Source: Shewanella aquimarina
GTDB taxonomy: Bacteria > Pseudomonadota > Gammaproteobacteria > Enterobacterales > Shewanellaceae
NCBI RefSeq assembly: GCF_023349185.1
Contig: NZ_JAKIKY010000019.1
Coordinates: forward strand, 1 to 64,000
Reading direction: 5' to 3'
Length of the DNA: 64,000 nt
The stretch's first letter is position 1. Each line of letters begins with the position of its first letter. Positions 33,373 through 42,166 of the stretch are shown piece after piece. Both the position numbers and the translations under genes were made by a program. A model generated the notes under the pieces. It ran no database searches. It was given only the letters and a program-made list of their open reading frames with translations, and was not told where the DNA came from.

Positions 33373-33597
33373 ATGGTTAGTGATCTGGTGTTAACGTCTG
33401 AAATCACCTGCCCCCATTGTGGGCATATTCGGCAGGAGATTATGCCCACCAATGCCTGCCAGTTCTTCTACGAGTGCCAGGGTTGCCATAAACTGCTCAA
33501 GCCCCTGCCCGGCGACTGCTGCGTATTCTGCTCCTACGGCACGGTGAAGTGTCCGCCAATACAACTTGGGCAGTGTTGTCAGGGTAGGTCTTCCTGA
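33373..33597 (+). CDS. GDCCVxC-domain Cys-rich small protein
   Basis: A 74-residue protein with eleven cysteines. CPHC (C13, C16), C29 and CQGC (C35, C38) look like a zinc-ribbon pair set. GDCCVFC (C49, C50, C53) is the defining motif of the GDCCVxC family, some members of which contain selenocysteine. C60 and CC (68-69) follow. Function is unknown; metal binding or thiol redox chemistry is the likely theme. It is the last gene before a 0.9-kb hairpin array. The ATG at 33373 has a weak ribosome-binding site (AAGCGAG). Confidence 0.8.
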   Translation: MVSDLVLTSEITCPHCGHIRQEIMPTNACQFFYECQGCHKLLKPLPGDCCVFCSYGTVKCPPIQLGQCCQGRSS

Positions 33598-33744
33598 GAC
33601 CCAGAATGGTGGGGATTAGCGCGGGCTCTCTTTAATAACGGTTTGGATCTGAACCTGTGAGGTAAAGAGCAAATTATTAACTTTGCGCTGAGTTGTCATT
33701 TGTATAGGTGATTGTAAATCTTACCATAATTGCTGTTAATCGCC

Positions 33745-34440
33745 TGCCGCGGGCTTATGTGCAGGTACGTCTTCGGGACGCTGTAAAGCCATCCCTGGCC
33801 GCTTAACGAAAACATCCCTGTTTTCGATACCCTCAGACATACCTACACACCTTATCCAACGTCTCTTCGATTAACCTGATTTTGTATCTGTTAGGTCAAC
33901 AGAAGGAAAAGTCATAAGCGATAGAAGAACAAGGAAATATCCAAATTTGATCGCATTTCATAGATGAAATAGTTGAGGCCAAATCGAAGAGACAGATGAC
34001 CGGGTGTAAGCACGCTTTTGGCCTTCGGTGGCAAGGATGCCACCGCAGAGCCCCCAGGGACGGGCTTGCTGCGTGCCAAAAGTGTGCTTGCACATGAGCC
34101 CACCGCAGGTGATAGGTTGCCATGGCGTCATGGCTTTCAATTACTTATTAAATATCAAAAGCTGAAGCGAAGAATTTACAGCTATATATTTGCTGACTAG
34201 GAAGTCATTTGGCATTTATGCCATTACAGTTCATGGAGGGATGGGCTTGAACAACGTCCCTGTTTAAAATCCAGTTCGGCATCCATGCCTCTCGTTCGTG
34301 AGCTAGAAGCTGCGCTTCACTCACCGTGCCAAAAGAGTGCTTGCACATGAGGTCGTTCTTTCACATCCATGTGATCACGACATTAGCATGTCCCTATGCT
34401 GCACCCACCGCAGGTGATAGATAACCATTAAATCATGGTT
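33745..34440. repeat. array of short hairpins with CA-TCCN-TG loops and duplicated flanks
   Basis: A gene-free stretch (33598-34503) rich in small palindromes. Examples are GCCATCCCTGGC (33788-33799), GAAAACATCCCTGTTTTC (33808-33825), GGTGGCAAGGATGCCACC (about 34026-34044, the same loop read on the other strand), GGCATCCATGCC (34278-34289), TCACATCCATGTGA (34361-34374) and AGCATGTCCCTATGCT (34385-34400). Two flanks are duplicated: CGTGCCAAAAG.GTGCTTGCACATGAG at 34072-34098 and 34325-34351, and CCCACCGCAGGTGATAG at 34099-34115 and 34404-34420. The flanks abut in the first copy and are split by two hairpins in the second. GCACGCTTTTGGC (34010-34022) pairs with the first flank to make a larger stem. 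Overlapping minus-strand open frames here lack any family features. Confidence 0.8.
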
Positions 34441-34503
34441 ATCTCATTCACTGGCTAAATACCAAAACCCTGATGGGCACAAAACCAGAAGATCACTTCA
34501 TCT

Positions 34504-35730
34504 TCACTGATGAACCAGGTTCCCGTTTTTCAACACTTCCTTACACACATCCACTCCATAGCTGTAGGCCAGCGCGGCGGGGGTGGTGATATCCCAAAGG
34601 CAGAAGTCGGCCTGCATGCCGACCTTGAGTACGCCGACAGAGGCCTCGACGCCCAGCGCCTTGGCGGCGTTGCGTGTCATGCCTGCGAGGGCTTCCTCTG
34701 GGGTGAGGCGGAACAGGGTGCAGCCCATGTTGAGCATCAGCAGGCTCGAGCAGAGTGGCGATGAGCCTGGGTTATAGTCGCTGGCCAGCACCATGGGCAC
34801 CTCATATTGGCGCAGCAGGTCGATTGGCGGCATCTGGGTTTCCCTCAGGAAGTAGAAGGCGCCGGGAAGCAGGGTGGCACAGGTGCCGCTCTCGCTCAGG
34901 GCCTTCACGCCCGCCTCATCCAGATATTCGATATGGTCCACCGACTTGGCGCCGAGATTTGCCGCCATGGCCGACCCGCCCAGGTTAGAGAGTTGCTCGG
35001 CGTGCAGCTTGATATCCAGTCCGGCCGCTTTGGCGGCGCTCAGTACCCGCTCTGTCTGTTCCAGGCTGAAGGCGATATTTTCACAGAAGACATCCACGGC
35101 ATCGGCCAGGTTTTCGTCAATTACCGCGGGTAGCATCTCGTCGATCACTAAGTCTACATAGGCGTCGCTGTTATCCTTGTACTCGGGCGGAATGGCGTGG
35201 GCGCCGAGGAAGGTGGTCTTCACATCCACATGGTGATGCTTGCCCAGCTCGCGGGCGACCCTGAGCAGCTTAAGTTCGGTTTCGGTATCCAGACCGTAGC
35301 CGGATTTTATCTCGACCGTGGTCACCCCTTCCTTGGCGAGGGCGTTGAGGCGTTGGCGTCCCAGTTCGAACAGCTCGGCCTCGCTGGCCTCGCGGCAGGC
35401 CTTGACCGTGCTGATGATGCCGCCGCCGGCGCGGGCGATCTCTTCATAGCTGGCACCTTGCAGGCGCAGCTCAAACTCGTTGGCACGATTACCGGCAAAC
35501 ACCAGATGGGTGTGGGCGTCGATAAGGCCTGGGGTGAGCCAGCCGCCCTTGCCCCTGTAAACCGGCGTTGACAACACATCGAACTCGGGTAGCTCGCTTC
35601 GGGGACCCATCCAGGCAATCTTACCCGCCTTGACGGCGATGGCGGCATCGGTGATCGCACCGTAAGGCGCTGAAATTTCAGGGTCCATAGTGGCGATGTT
35701 GACGTCAATCCAAACCTGATCCCAAGACAT
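34504..35730 (-). CDS. hutI: imidazolonepropionase
   Basis: A 408-residue cytoplasmic amidohydrolase, the third step of histidine breakdown: 4-imidazolone-5-propanoate to N-formimidoyl-L-glutamate. The metal-binding HxH is in LIDAHTHLVFAGNRANEFELR, with further ligands in LHAEQLSNLGG (His) and ASDYNPGSSP (Asp). Length and motifs are normal. It is transcribed away from hutC, with the HutC-type operator in the intervening 184 bases. No hutG is present, so formimidoyl-glutamate must be handled by a gene outside this window. Confidence 0.96.
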   Translation of the reverse strand: MSWDQVWIDVNIATMDPEISAPYGAITDAAIAVKAGKIAWMGPRSELPEFDVLSTPVYRGKGGWLTPGLIDAHTHLVFAGNRANEFELRLQGASYEEIARAGGGIISTVKACREASEAELFELGRQRLNALAKEGVTTVEIKSGYGLDTETELKLLRVARELGKHHHVDVKTTFLGAHAIPPEYKDNSDAYVDLVIDEMLPAVIDENLADAVDVFCENIAFSLEQTERVLSAAKAAGLDIKLHAEQLSNLGGSAMAANLGAKSVDHIEYLDEAGVKALSESGTCATLLPGAFYFLRETQMPPIDLLRQYEVPMVLASDYNPGSSPLCSSLLMLNMGCTLFRLTPEEALAGMTRNAAKALGVEASVGVLKVGMQADFCLWDITTPAALAYSYGVDVCKEVLKNGNLVHQ

Positions 35731-35784
35731 TATGTTTCCCTCAAGTGGCGCGCCCTAACGGTGGCGGCAATAAATTTGTGTGAG

Positions 35785-35816
35785 CTAGCTTGTATTTACT
35801 TGTATATACAAGCTAG
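35785..35816. promoter_or_regulatory. HutC-type operator between hutI and hutC
   Basis: A perfect 14-base palindrome CTTGTATATACAAG (35799-35812) lies inside a wider inverted repeat, CTAGCTTGTA (35785-35794) with TACAAGCTAG (35807-35816). It closely resembles the known HutC site of Pseudomonas (CTTGTATGTACAAG). Its place between the divergent hutI and hutC start codons suits repression of both, relieved by urocanate. Confidence 0.82.
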
Positions 35817-35914
35817 GATTATAGCGGTAATTTTCAGCATTTGAAAAGTGTAATCGAGTTTGCGGCGATGCCTGGGAAGTATTAATCATCCGGATCGCCC
35901 ATAGAGGAGCAGAG

Positions 35915-36622
35915 ATGGCGACGCCCAAGTTTGCAGAGATCAAACAGTTTATCTTGACCAAGGTGGAATCTGGCGAGTGGCAGCAGCATAGCCGTGTGCC
36001 GTCGGAGAATCAGCTGGCCGAGCTGTTTACCTGTAGCCGCATGACGGCGCGGCGCGCCCTGACCGAGCTGACCGAATCCGGCGTGCTCGAGCGTTCTCAG
36101 GGCCTGGGCACCTTCGTGGCCGGGCTCAAGTCGCAATCCTCCATGATGGCGATCCGCAACATCGCCGACGAGATCAAGGACAGGGGACATGGCTATAGCG
36201 TGAAGCAGCTGGCACTGACCCAGACCCAGGCCACGGCGCAGATCGCCATCGCCTTGGGGCTCGAGGAGGGCAGTGAGGTGTTCTACTCGGTATTGGTGCA
36301 CTGCGAGCAGGGGACGCCGCTGCAACTGGAGGAGCGTTTCGTTAATCCTCAGTTGGTGCCCGACTATCTGGCCCAGGATTTTAGCCTGCAGACGCCCCAC
36401 GAATATCTCTCCTTCGTGGCGCCGCTCACCGAGGCCCGCCACACCATAGAGGCCGTGGTGGCCGACGATGTTCAGCGCGAGCGATTGCAGATAACCCAAA
36501 GCGAGCCTTGCCTGCAGATCCTGCGTCGCACCTGGTCCCGTCAGGGCGTGGTGAGTTTCGCTCGCCTGCTGCATCCGGGCAGCCGTTTCCGCCTCGGCGG
36601 ACACCTGACCTTTAACCGGTAA
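35915..36622 (+). CDS. hutC: HutC, histidine-utilisation repressor
   Basis: A 235-residue GntR/HutC-family repressor. The N-terminal winged helix-turn-helix (about 5-72) includes VPSENQLAELFTCSRMTARRALTELTESGVLERSQGLGTFVA. The C-terminal UTRA domain (about 95-230) binds the effector, which is urocanate in characterised HutC proteins. It faces hutI across the operator and precedes hutU and hutH on its own strand, with 123 bases before hutU, where an additional promoter may lie. Confidence 0.94.
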   Translation: MATPKFAEIKQFILTKVESGEWQQHSRVPSENQLAELFTCSRMTARRALTELTESGVLERSQGLGTFVAGLKSQSSMMAIRNIADEIKDRGHGYSVKQLALTQTQATAQIAIALGLEEGSEVFYSVLVHCEQGTPLQLEERFVNPQLVPDYLAQDFSLQTPHEYLSFVAPLTEARHTIEAVVADDVQRERLQITQSEPCLQILRRTWSRQGVVSFARLLHPGSRFRLGGHLTFNR

Positions 36623-36745
36623 GGCGATAAACCCATTTGGGAACGGCCTGTTTCCCTTAGCAGCATCTAGGCTGCAACAGGTAATAAGTTACTGAATAAA
36701 GATAAAAATAATGTCATTAAGACAGCACAATTGAGGTAAGCAAGA

Positions 36746-38416
36746 ATGGATAAGAGACACGACCCAAGCCGTCGCATCATAGCGCCACATGGCACTACGC
36801 TGAGCTGTAAGAGCTGGCTCACCGAGGCGCCGATGCGCATGCTGATGAACAACCTGCACCCAGATGTGGCCGAGCGTCCGGAAGACCTGGTGGTCTACGG
36901 CGGTATCGGCCGTGCGGCCCGTGACTGGCAGTGCTATGACAAGATAGTAGAGGTGCTGCAGCGCCTAGAAGAAGACGAGACCCTGCTGGTACAGTCGGGC
37001 AAGCCTGTGGGTGTGTTCAAGACCCACAGCAACGCGCCTCGCGTCATCATCGCCAACTCTAACCTGGTGCCACATTGGGCCAACTGGGAACACTTCAACG
37101 AGCTGGATAAGAAGGGCCTGGCCATGTATGGCCAGATGACCGCGGGCTCTTGGATCTACATCGGCTCTCAGGGTATCGTCCAGGGCACCTACGAGACCTT
37201 TGTGGCCATGGCCACGCAACACTTTGGCGGCGACGCCAGCGGCAAGTGGATCCTCACCGGCGGCCTAGGCGGCATGGGTGGCGCTCAGCCACTGGCCGGC
37301 ACCATGGCAGGCTACTCTGTACTGGCCTGTGAGGTGGACGAGACTCGCATCGACTTCCGTCTGCGTACCCGTTATGTGGATAAGAAGGCCACTAGCCTGG
37401 ATGAGGCGCTGGCGATGATCGACGAAGCCAACAAGAGCGGCAAGCCTGTTTCTGTCGGCCTGCTGGCCAACGCCGCCGACGTTTTTGCCGAGCTGGTGGA
37501 ACGCGGCATCACCCCAGATGTGGTAACCGACCAGACCTCGGCCCACGACCCACTAAACGGCTATCTGCCACAGGGTTGGACCCTAGAATACGCCGCCGAG
37601 ATGCGCAAAAAAGATGAGGCGGCCGTGGTCAAGGCAGCCAAGCAGTCTATGGCGGTACAGGTAAAAGCCATGCTGGCCCTGCAGGCAGCAGGCGCGGCCA
37701 CCACAGATTATGGTAACAACATTCGCCAGATGGCGTTCGAAGAGGGCGTGGAAAATGCCTTCGACTTCCCAGGCTTTGTGCCCGCCTATGTGCGTCCACT
37801 CTTCTGCGAAGGCATAGGTCCCTTCCGCTGGGCGGCGCTCTCTGGCGATCCGGAAGATATTTACAAGACAGATGCCAAGGTGAAGGAACTGATCCCAGAC
37901 AACCCACACCTGCACAACTGGCTGGACATGGCGCGCGAGCGCATCGCCTTCCAGGGGCTACCGGCACGTATCTGCTGGGTCGGTCTGAAAGACAGGGCGC
38001 GTCTGGCTAAGGCCTTCAACGAGATGGTGAAAAACGGTGAGCTGTCGGCGCCAATCGTGATCGGTCGTGACCACCTGGATTCAGGCTCTGTGGCCAGCCC
38101 GAACCGCGAGACCGAATCTATGCTTGACGGCTCGGATGCGGTATCGGACTGGCCGCTGATGAACGCCCTGCTTAACACGGCAAGCGGCGCGACCTGGGTG
38201 TCTCTACACCATGGCGGCGGCGTCGGCATGGGCTTCAGCCAGCACTCGGGTGTGGTGATCGTTGCCGATGGTACCGATGAGGCCGAGGCGCGTCTGGGCC
38301 GTGTATTGTGGAACGACCCTGCCACCGGCGTGATGCGTCATGCGGATGCCGGCTATGAGATCGCCAAGCAGTGCGCCAAGGAGCAGGGTCTGGACCTGCC
38401 GATGCTTGACCTTTAA
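36746..38416 (+). CDS. hutU: urocanate hydratase
   Basis: A 556-residue NAD+-dependent enzyme that turns urocanate into 4-imidazolone-5-propanoate, the second step of the pathway. The start DPSRRIIAPHGTTLSCKSWLTEAPMRML and the NAD-binding GGLGGMGGAQPLA are conserved. The active-site region LHHGGGVGMGFSQHSG near residue 490 is also present. GAGGTAAGCAAGA gives the ribosome-binding site. hutH follows after 29 bases. Confidence 0.97.
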   Translation: MDKRHDPSRRIIAPHGTTLSCKSWLTEAPMRMLMNNLHPDVAERPEDLVVYGGIGRAARDWQCYDKIVEVLQRLEEDETLLVQSGKPVGVFKTHSNAPRVIIANSNLVPHWANWEHFNELDKKGLAMYGQMTAGSWIYIGSQGIVQGTYETFVAMATQHFGGDASGKWILTGGLGGMGGAQPLAGTMAGYSVLACEVDETRIDFRLRTRYVDKKATSLDEALAMIDEANKSGKPVSVGLLANAADVFAELVERGITPDVVTDQTSAHDPLNGYLPQGWTLEYAAEMRKKDEAAVVKAAKQSMAVQVKAMLALQAAGAATTDYGNNIRQMAFEEGVENAFDFPGFVPAYVRPLFCEGIGPFRWAALSGDPEDIYKTDAKVKELIPDNPHLHNWLDMARERIAFQGLPARICWVGLKDRARLAKAFNEMVKNGELSAPIVIGRDHLDSGSVASPNRETESMLDGSDAVSDWPLMNALLNTASGATWVSLHHGGGVGMGFSQHSGVVIVADGTDEAEARLGRVLWNDPATGVMRHADAGYEIAKQCAKEQGLDLPMLDL

Positions 38417-38445
38417 ACAAATAATAAAAACAAGAGGTTGTAATA

Positions 38446-39978
38446 ATGAGTCATTTAGTATTAAAGCCAGGCACCCTGAGCCTGGCACAGCTAAGAGCCA
38501 TCAGCCGTGGCAAGGTGAGCCTGGAGCTGTGTGAAAGCGCGGTTGCCGACATCAACACCAGTGCCGGTCTGGTACAGAAGGTGCTTGATGAAGGTCGCAC
38601 CGTCTACGGCATCAACACAGGTTTCGGTCTGCTGGCCAACACTAAGATTGGCGAGCAGGATCTGCAGCTGCTACAGCGCTCCATCGTGCTGTCACACGCC
38701 GCCGGTACCGGCCAGTATATGCAAGACGCGACCGTGCGCTTGATGATGGTGTTGAAGATCAACTCCCTGAGCCGTGGTTTCTCTGGCATTCGTCTCGAGG
38801 TGATCAACTTCCTGATCGCTCTGGTGAACGCCGAAGTTTACCCATGTGTGCCCGAGAAGGGCTCGGTAGGCGCCTCGGGTGACCTTGCACCGTTGTCACA
38901 CATGTGTCTGCCGCTGCTGGGCGAAGGCGAGATGAGCTACAAGGGACAGATCATCTCGGCCGCCGAAGGTCTGGAGATTGCCGGCCTTAAGCCAATCGAA
39001 CTGGCCGCCAAGGAAGGTCTGGCGCTGCTTAACGGCACCCAGGCTTCTACCGCACTGGCGCTGGAAGGCCTGTTTAACGCCGAAGATCTGTTTGCCGCCA
39101 GCTCTGTTATCGGCGCCATGAGCGTCGAGGCCGCCATGGGTAGCCGTAGTCCGTTCGACCCACGCATCCATGCGGCGCGTGGTCAGAAAGGACAGATCGA
39201 CTCGGCCGCCGTGTTCCGCCACTTACTGGGTGAAGAGTCTGAGATCAGCCTAGATCACATCAACTGTGAGAAGGTTCAGGATCCCTACTCGCTGCGCTGC
39301 CAGCCACAGGTGCTGGGCGCCTGTCTGACCCAGATCCGTCACGCCGCCGAGGTGCTGGCCACAGAGGCCAACGGCGTAACCGATAACCCATTGGTATTCC
39401 AGGACACAGGTGACATCATCTCGGGCGGTAACTTCCACGCCGAGCCTGTCGCCATGGCGGCGGATAATCTGGCGATTGCTTTGGCCGAGCTGGGCTCCAT
39501 CGCCGAGCGTCGTATCGCGCTGCTGATCGACTCTAACCTCTCTAAGCTGCCACCATTCCTAGTGGAAAACGGCGGGGTGAACTCAGGTTTCATGATCGCT
39601 CAGGTGACTGCGGCGGCCCTGGCCTCTGAGAACAAGACCTACGCCCATCCAGCCTCGGTCGACAGCCTGCCGACCTCGGCCAACCAGGAAGATCACGTCT
39701 CTATGGCAACCTTCGCGGCCCGTCGTCTGCGCGACATGTCGGAAAACACCCGTGGCGTACTGGCAGTCGAACTGCTGGCGGCGGCGCAGGGCCTGGATTT
39801 CCGCGATCCTCTGCAGCCAGCGACGGCCGTGGCCAAGGCTAAGGCCGAGCTGCGTGAGGTGGTGGCCTACTATGATAAGGACAGATTCTTCGGTCCGGAT
39901 ATCGAGGCGGCTACCGACCTGCTGCTGAGCGCCAGCTACAACCAGTATCTACCGGCAGGTGTGCTACCTAGCCTCTAG
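38446..39978 (+). CDS. hutH: histidine ammonia-lyase
   Basis: A 510-residue enzyme that removes ammonia from L-histidine to give urocanate, the committed step. The self-made MIO prosthetic group comes from Ala143-Ser144-Gly145 within GSVGASGDLAPLSH. GINTGFG near residue 55, and SANQEDHVSMA and ARRLRDMSENTRGVLAVELL near the C-terminus, are also conserved. AAGAGGTTGTAATA precedes the ATG. It ends the hutCUH run before a strong terminator. Confidence 0.97.
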   Translation: MSHLVLKPGTLSLAQLRAISRGKVSLELCESAVADINTSAGLVQKVLDEGRTVYGINTGFGLLANTKIGEQDLQLLQRSIVLSHAAGTGQYMQDATVRLMMVLKINSLSRGFSGIRLEVINFLIALVNAEVYPCVPEKGSVGASGDLAPLSHMCLPLLGEGEMSYKGQIISAAEGLEIAGLKPIELAAKEGLALLNGTQASTALALEGLFNAEDLFAASSVIGAMSVEAAMGSRSPFDPRIHAARGQKGQIDSAAVFRHLLGEESEISLDHINCEKVQDPYSLRCQPQVLGACLTQIRHAAEVLATEANGVTDNPLVFQDTGDIISGGNFHAEPVAMAADNLAIALAELGSIAERRIALLIDSNLSKLPPFLVENGGVNSGFMIAQVTAAALASENKTYAHPASVDSLPTSANQEDHVSMATFAARRLRDMSENTRGVLAVELLAAAQGLDFRDPLQPATAVAKAKAELREVVAYYDKDRFFGPDIEAATDLLLSASYNQYLPAGVLPSL

Positions 39979-39995
39979 TGGTAATGCTGTGAGCG

Positions 39996-40018
39996 AAAGG
40001 GCCTTAGGGCCCTTTTTT
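39996..40018 (+). terminator. terminator of hutUH
   Basis: Stem AAGGGCC/GGCCCTT followed by six T's in all, 18 bases after the hutH stop. Confidence 0.9.
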
Positions 40019-40126
40019 ATTGGCTGGCATATAGGCTCAACAGCGATAGACCTAGTCCATAAGTCTGTGTTGCCATGGGGGCGCTATCTCGTTAGCGTAG
40101 AAGGCCAATTTGTCGAGGAGTTTACT

Positions 40127-40606
40127 ATGCAGGGAATCGCTTTTCAGGATGCCTACCCGGACGATCTGAGCCACTGCTACGGCTGTGGTCGCAACAACGA
40201 GCAGGGACACCAGCTCAAGAGTTACTGGCGCGGCGAGCAGACCATAGCCCACTTCATGCCCAAGCCCTTTCATACGGCGATCCCCGGCTTCATCTATGGT
40301 GGCCTGATCGCATCCTTGATCGACTGTCATGGCACGGGTAGTGCCAGCGCTGCCGCCCAGCGTGCGCTGGAACAGGCGGGCGAGCAGCTGGATGAGCCGC
40401 CTAGATTTGTCACCGCCGCCCTCAATATAGACTATCTGGCGCCGACCCCCATGGGCGTCGAGCTGGAGCTAATCGGTGAGATCAAAGAGGTGAAGCCCCG
40501 CAAGGTGGTGGTGGAAATTACCCTGTCGGCAGGCGGTAAGCTTTGTGCCCGCAGCCATATGGTGGCGGTCAAGATGCCTGAGACCATGGCCGCCGTGTCC
40601 GCATAA
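40127..40606 (+). CDS. PaaI-like hotdog thioesterase
   Basis: A 159-residue cytoplasmic hotdog-fold protein of the PaaI/YigI group. It has a N-terminal CYGCGRNNEQGHQLKSYW segment typical of one PaaI branch, then the catalytic-region helix FHTAIPGFIYGGLIASLIDCHGTGSA and the sheet LNIDYLAPTPMGVELELIGEIKEV. It should hydrolyse an acyl-CoA of unknown type. The ATG at 40127 has GAGGAG six bases upstream, whereas the longer open frame to 39959 would run into hutH and its terminator. Confidence 0.87.
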   Translation: MQGIAFQDAYPDDLSHCYGCGRNNEQGHQLKSYWRGEQTIAHFMPKPFHTAIPGFIYGGLIASLIDCHGTGSASAAAQRALEQAGEQLDEPPRFVTAALNIDYLAPTPMGVELELIGEIKEVKPRKVVVEITLSAGGKLCARSHMVAVKMPETMAAVSA

Positions 40607-40608
40607 CA

Positions 40609-40631
40609 AAACAGGCCACCAGGGCCTGTTT
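40609..40631. terminator. bidirectional hairpin between convergent genes
   Basis: Stem AAACAGGCC/GGCCTGTTT with a 5-base loop, 3 bases after the PaaI stop and 30 bases from the DUF3157 stop. Both arms carry a short A/T run, so it can serve both genes. Confidence 0.75.
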
Positions 40632-40660
40632 CTACTTTCTACTCGATACTCACGCCGTCG

Positions 40661-41365
40661 TTAGCGCGAGCTCATGTCGATGATCTTCAGCGTCATCAGC
40701 TCCTTGCTCCACTTAGCCTTGTCGATGCCTTCGATCCAGAAGGTCTCGCTGTCGCGGGTCTGTCCCTTACGCAGATAGGTCTCGGGCACGCGGAAGATTG
40801 CCTGCCAGACGTTGACCGTCTCTGTCTTGATCAGCTCGCCGGAGTCGGCGAACAGGCCTATCTCCATCTCGATGATCACATAATTTTCTTCGCTGTTGCT
40901 GCTGAGCTCGAAGTTGAGTCCCAGACGTCCCTTGTTGTCCCACTGACTCTTGAGGTAGCTCACCTTGGCGCCGCCCTTGGCTGTGGCTCTGAGCAGGTTG
41001 GCGTGATCCATGGCCGATGCCGTCATGGCACCGCCCACTACCGGGCCGCTGGCTATCACCACGGGTTGTAACTTGGCAGCCTGAGCGACGGCCTGGCTGG
41101 CTTGTTCTGCCTCTGTACTCGTTTGAGTCTGGACTGTCTCTGTCGTCGCCTGGCTTTCTGTGCTTGCCTGGGGCTCGATCGTTGCCGCGTTAGCCTGCGG
41201 TGTCAGGAACACATATTCCCAGGTAAAGTCGGCGTTGAGTCTGACGGTGGCGCCATTCTCTAGGGTGATCAGGGCGACGGCATCGTCAGCCTTATCGGCT
41301 GCAAAGGCGGGAGCCACCAGGAGGAAGAGTGCCATGATGGCGCAGCTTTGTAGTGCTTTATACAT
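40661..41365 (-). CDS. DUF3157 family exported protein
   Basis: A 234-residue protein with a signal peptide (CAIMALFLLVAPAFAADKA). The first mature segment, VALITLENGATVRLNADFTWEYVFL, marks the DUF3157 family seen in marine gammaproteobacteria; function unknown. A low-complexity Thr/Gln/Glu/Ala linker (about 58-95) separates it from a C-terminal beta-rich domain (RLGLNFELSSNSEENYVIIEMEIGLF). Probably periplasmic. Confidence 0.8.
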   Translation of the reverse strand: MYKALQSCAIMALFLLVAPAFAADKADDAVALITLENGATVRLNADFTWEYVFLTPQANAATIEPQASTESQATTETVQTQTSTEAEQASQAVAQAAKLQPVVIASGPVVGGAMTASAMDHANLLRATAKGGAKVSYLKSQWDNKGRLGLNFELSSNSEENYVIIEMEIGLFADSGELIKTETVNVWQAIFRVPETYLRKGQTRDSETFWIEGIDKAKWSKELMTLKIIDMSSR

Positions 41366-41458
41366 TGAATTTAACCAGTTTTAGCGGTTTGTCTGTGGTC
41401 ACTAGCATAGTCAAACTCGGTGGAAATTCCTATATGCCGAGATCGCGAATAGGGGATT

Positions 41459-41983
41459 TTAGTTGCTGTAGCCCAGGCTGAAGAGCGCCGACTGGCTGGC
41501 GGAGTCATAGCCTAGGCCCAATACCAGATGACGACCGACCCGGTAGCGTACACCGAGTTCGCCGCCCCAGCGGGTCTCCCGCTCCGTTTCCCAGGTGGGT
41601 TTGCCGTCGACGATGCGCGGCGAGATATTATTGGTGTAGGAGTATTCCTGGGTGTAGGCGCTGGCGCCGCCATAGAGACTGAGATGGTCTGTGAGTCCAT
41701 AGCTGAGGCCGAACCGCCACAGCTTGTCCTGGGCATAAGCCTCGCTGGGTGCCTCGACTTCTATGTCCCGTTTCTGGCTCTGGGCATAGCCGAGATAGTA
41801 GCCCCAGTTGGCATAATTCCTGTCATAATGGCTGGGTGCCAGGGTGATACCATAGAGCGCCGACTCGGCCGGAATATAATCCAGGGTGATGGCCGTCTTG
41901 GGGCTTGGCCCCTGGGTTTGGTCTGCCGCCAACAGGGGGCTGGCGCCGACGAGCAAGACGGCGCCGAGTAGAGGCTTTAGCAT
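41459..41983 (-). CDS. small outer-membrane beta-barrel protein, hypothetical
   Basis: A 174-residue exported protein (signal peptide LLGAVLLVGASPLLAADQ). The mature part has alternating strand-like segments (WGYYLGYAQS, WRFGLSYGLTDHLSLYGGASAYTQEYSY, GGELGVRYRVGRHLVLGLGYDSASQSALFSLGY) typical of an eight-stranded opacity/OmpA-like barrel. The ATG at 41983 has GGAG six bases upstream; earlier ATGs add residues before the signal. No specific function can be given. Confidence 0.72.
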   Translation of the reverse strand: MLKPLLGAVLLVGASPLLAADQTQGPSPKTAITLDYIPAESALYGITLAPSHYDRNYANWGYYLGYAQSQKRDIEVEAPSEAYAQDKLWRFGLSYGLTDHLSLYGGASAYTQEYSYTNNISPRIVDGKPTWETERETRWGGELGVRYRVGRHLVLGLGYDSASQSALFSLGYSN

Positions 41984-42166
41984 AATTTTCTCCATCATCA
42001 CGGGACAATGGATTGTTGAGAATCTCTGTATTACAGTCAATTGGATAGGCTAAAATAGCTTTTAAAATAGGTAGTTGTATCGCTTTTGTTGGTGTGCTGA
42101 AATGGCCTTGTTGCATGGTCTTTAGCGGTTTTGTCACCTAAGGTGAATTTGCAAGGAGAGAGAATT

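Noticed and set aside
33896..34140. Three overlapping short minus-strand open frames
   Set aside because: They lie entirely in the hairpin array, in different frames over the same bases, and their residues follow the palindromes.
33745..34440. Integron attC cassette sites
   Set aside because: The hairpins lack the attC core (GTTRRRY and its partner), there are no cassette genes between them, and no integrase is present.
39162..39174. CATCCATG hairpin-like sequence inside hutH
   Set aside because: GCATCCATGC falls in conserved coding sequence (RIHAARG); a single short match is expected by chance.
34504..39978. Incomplete histidine pathway because hutG is absent
   Set aside because: Many bacteria place hutG or hutF elsewhere or use another route, so absence from one window means nothing.
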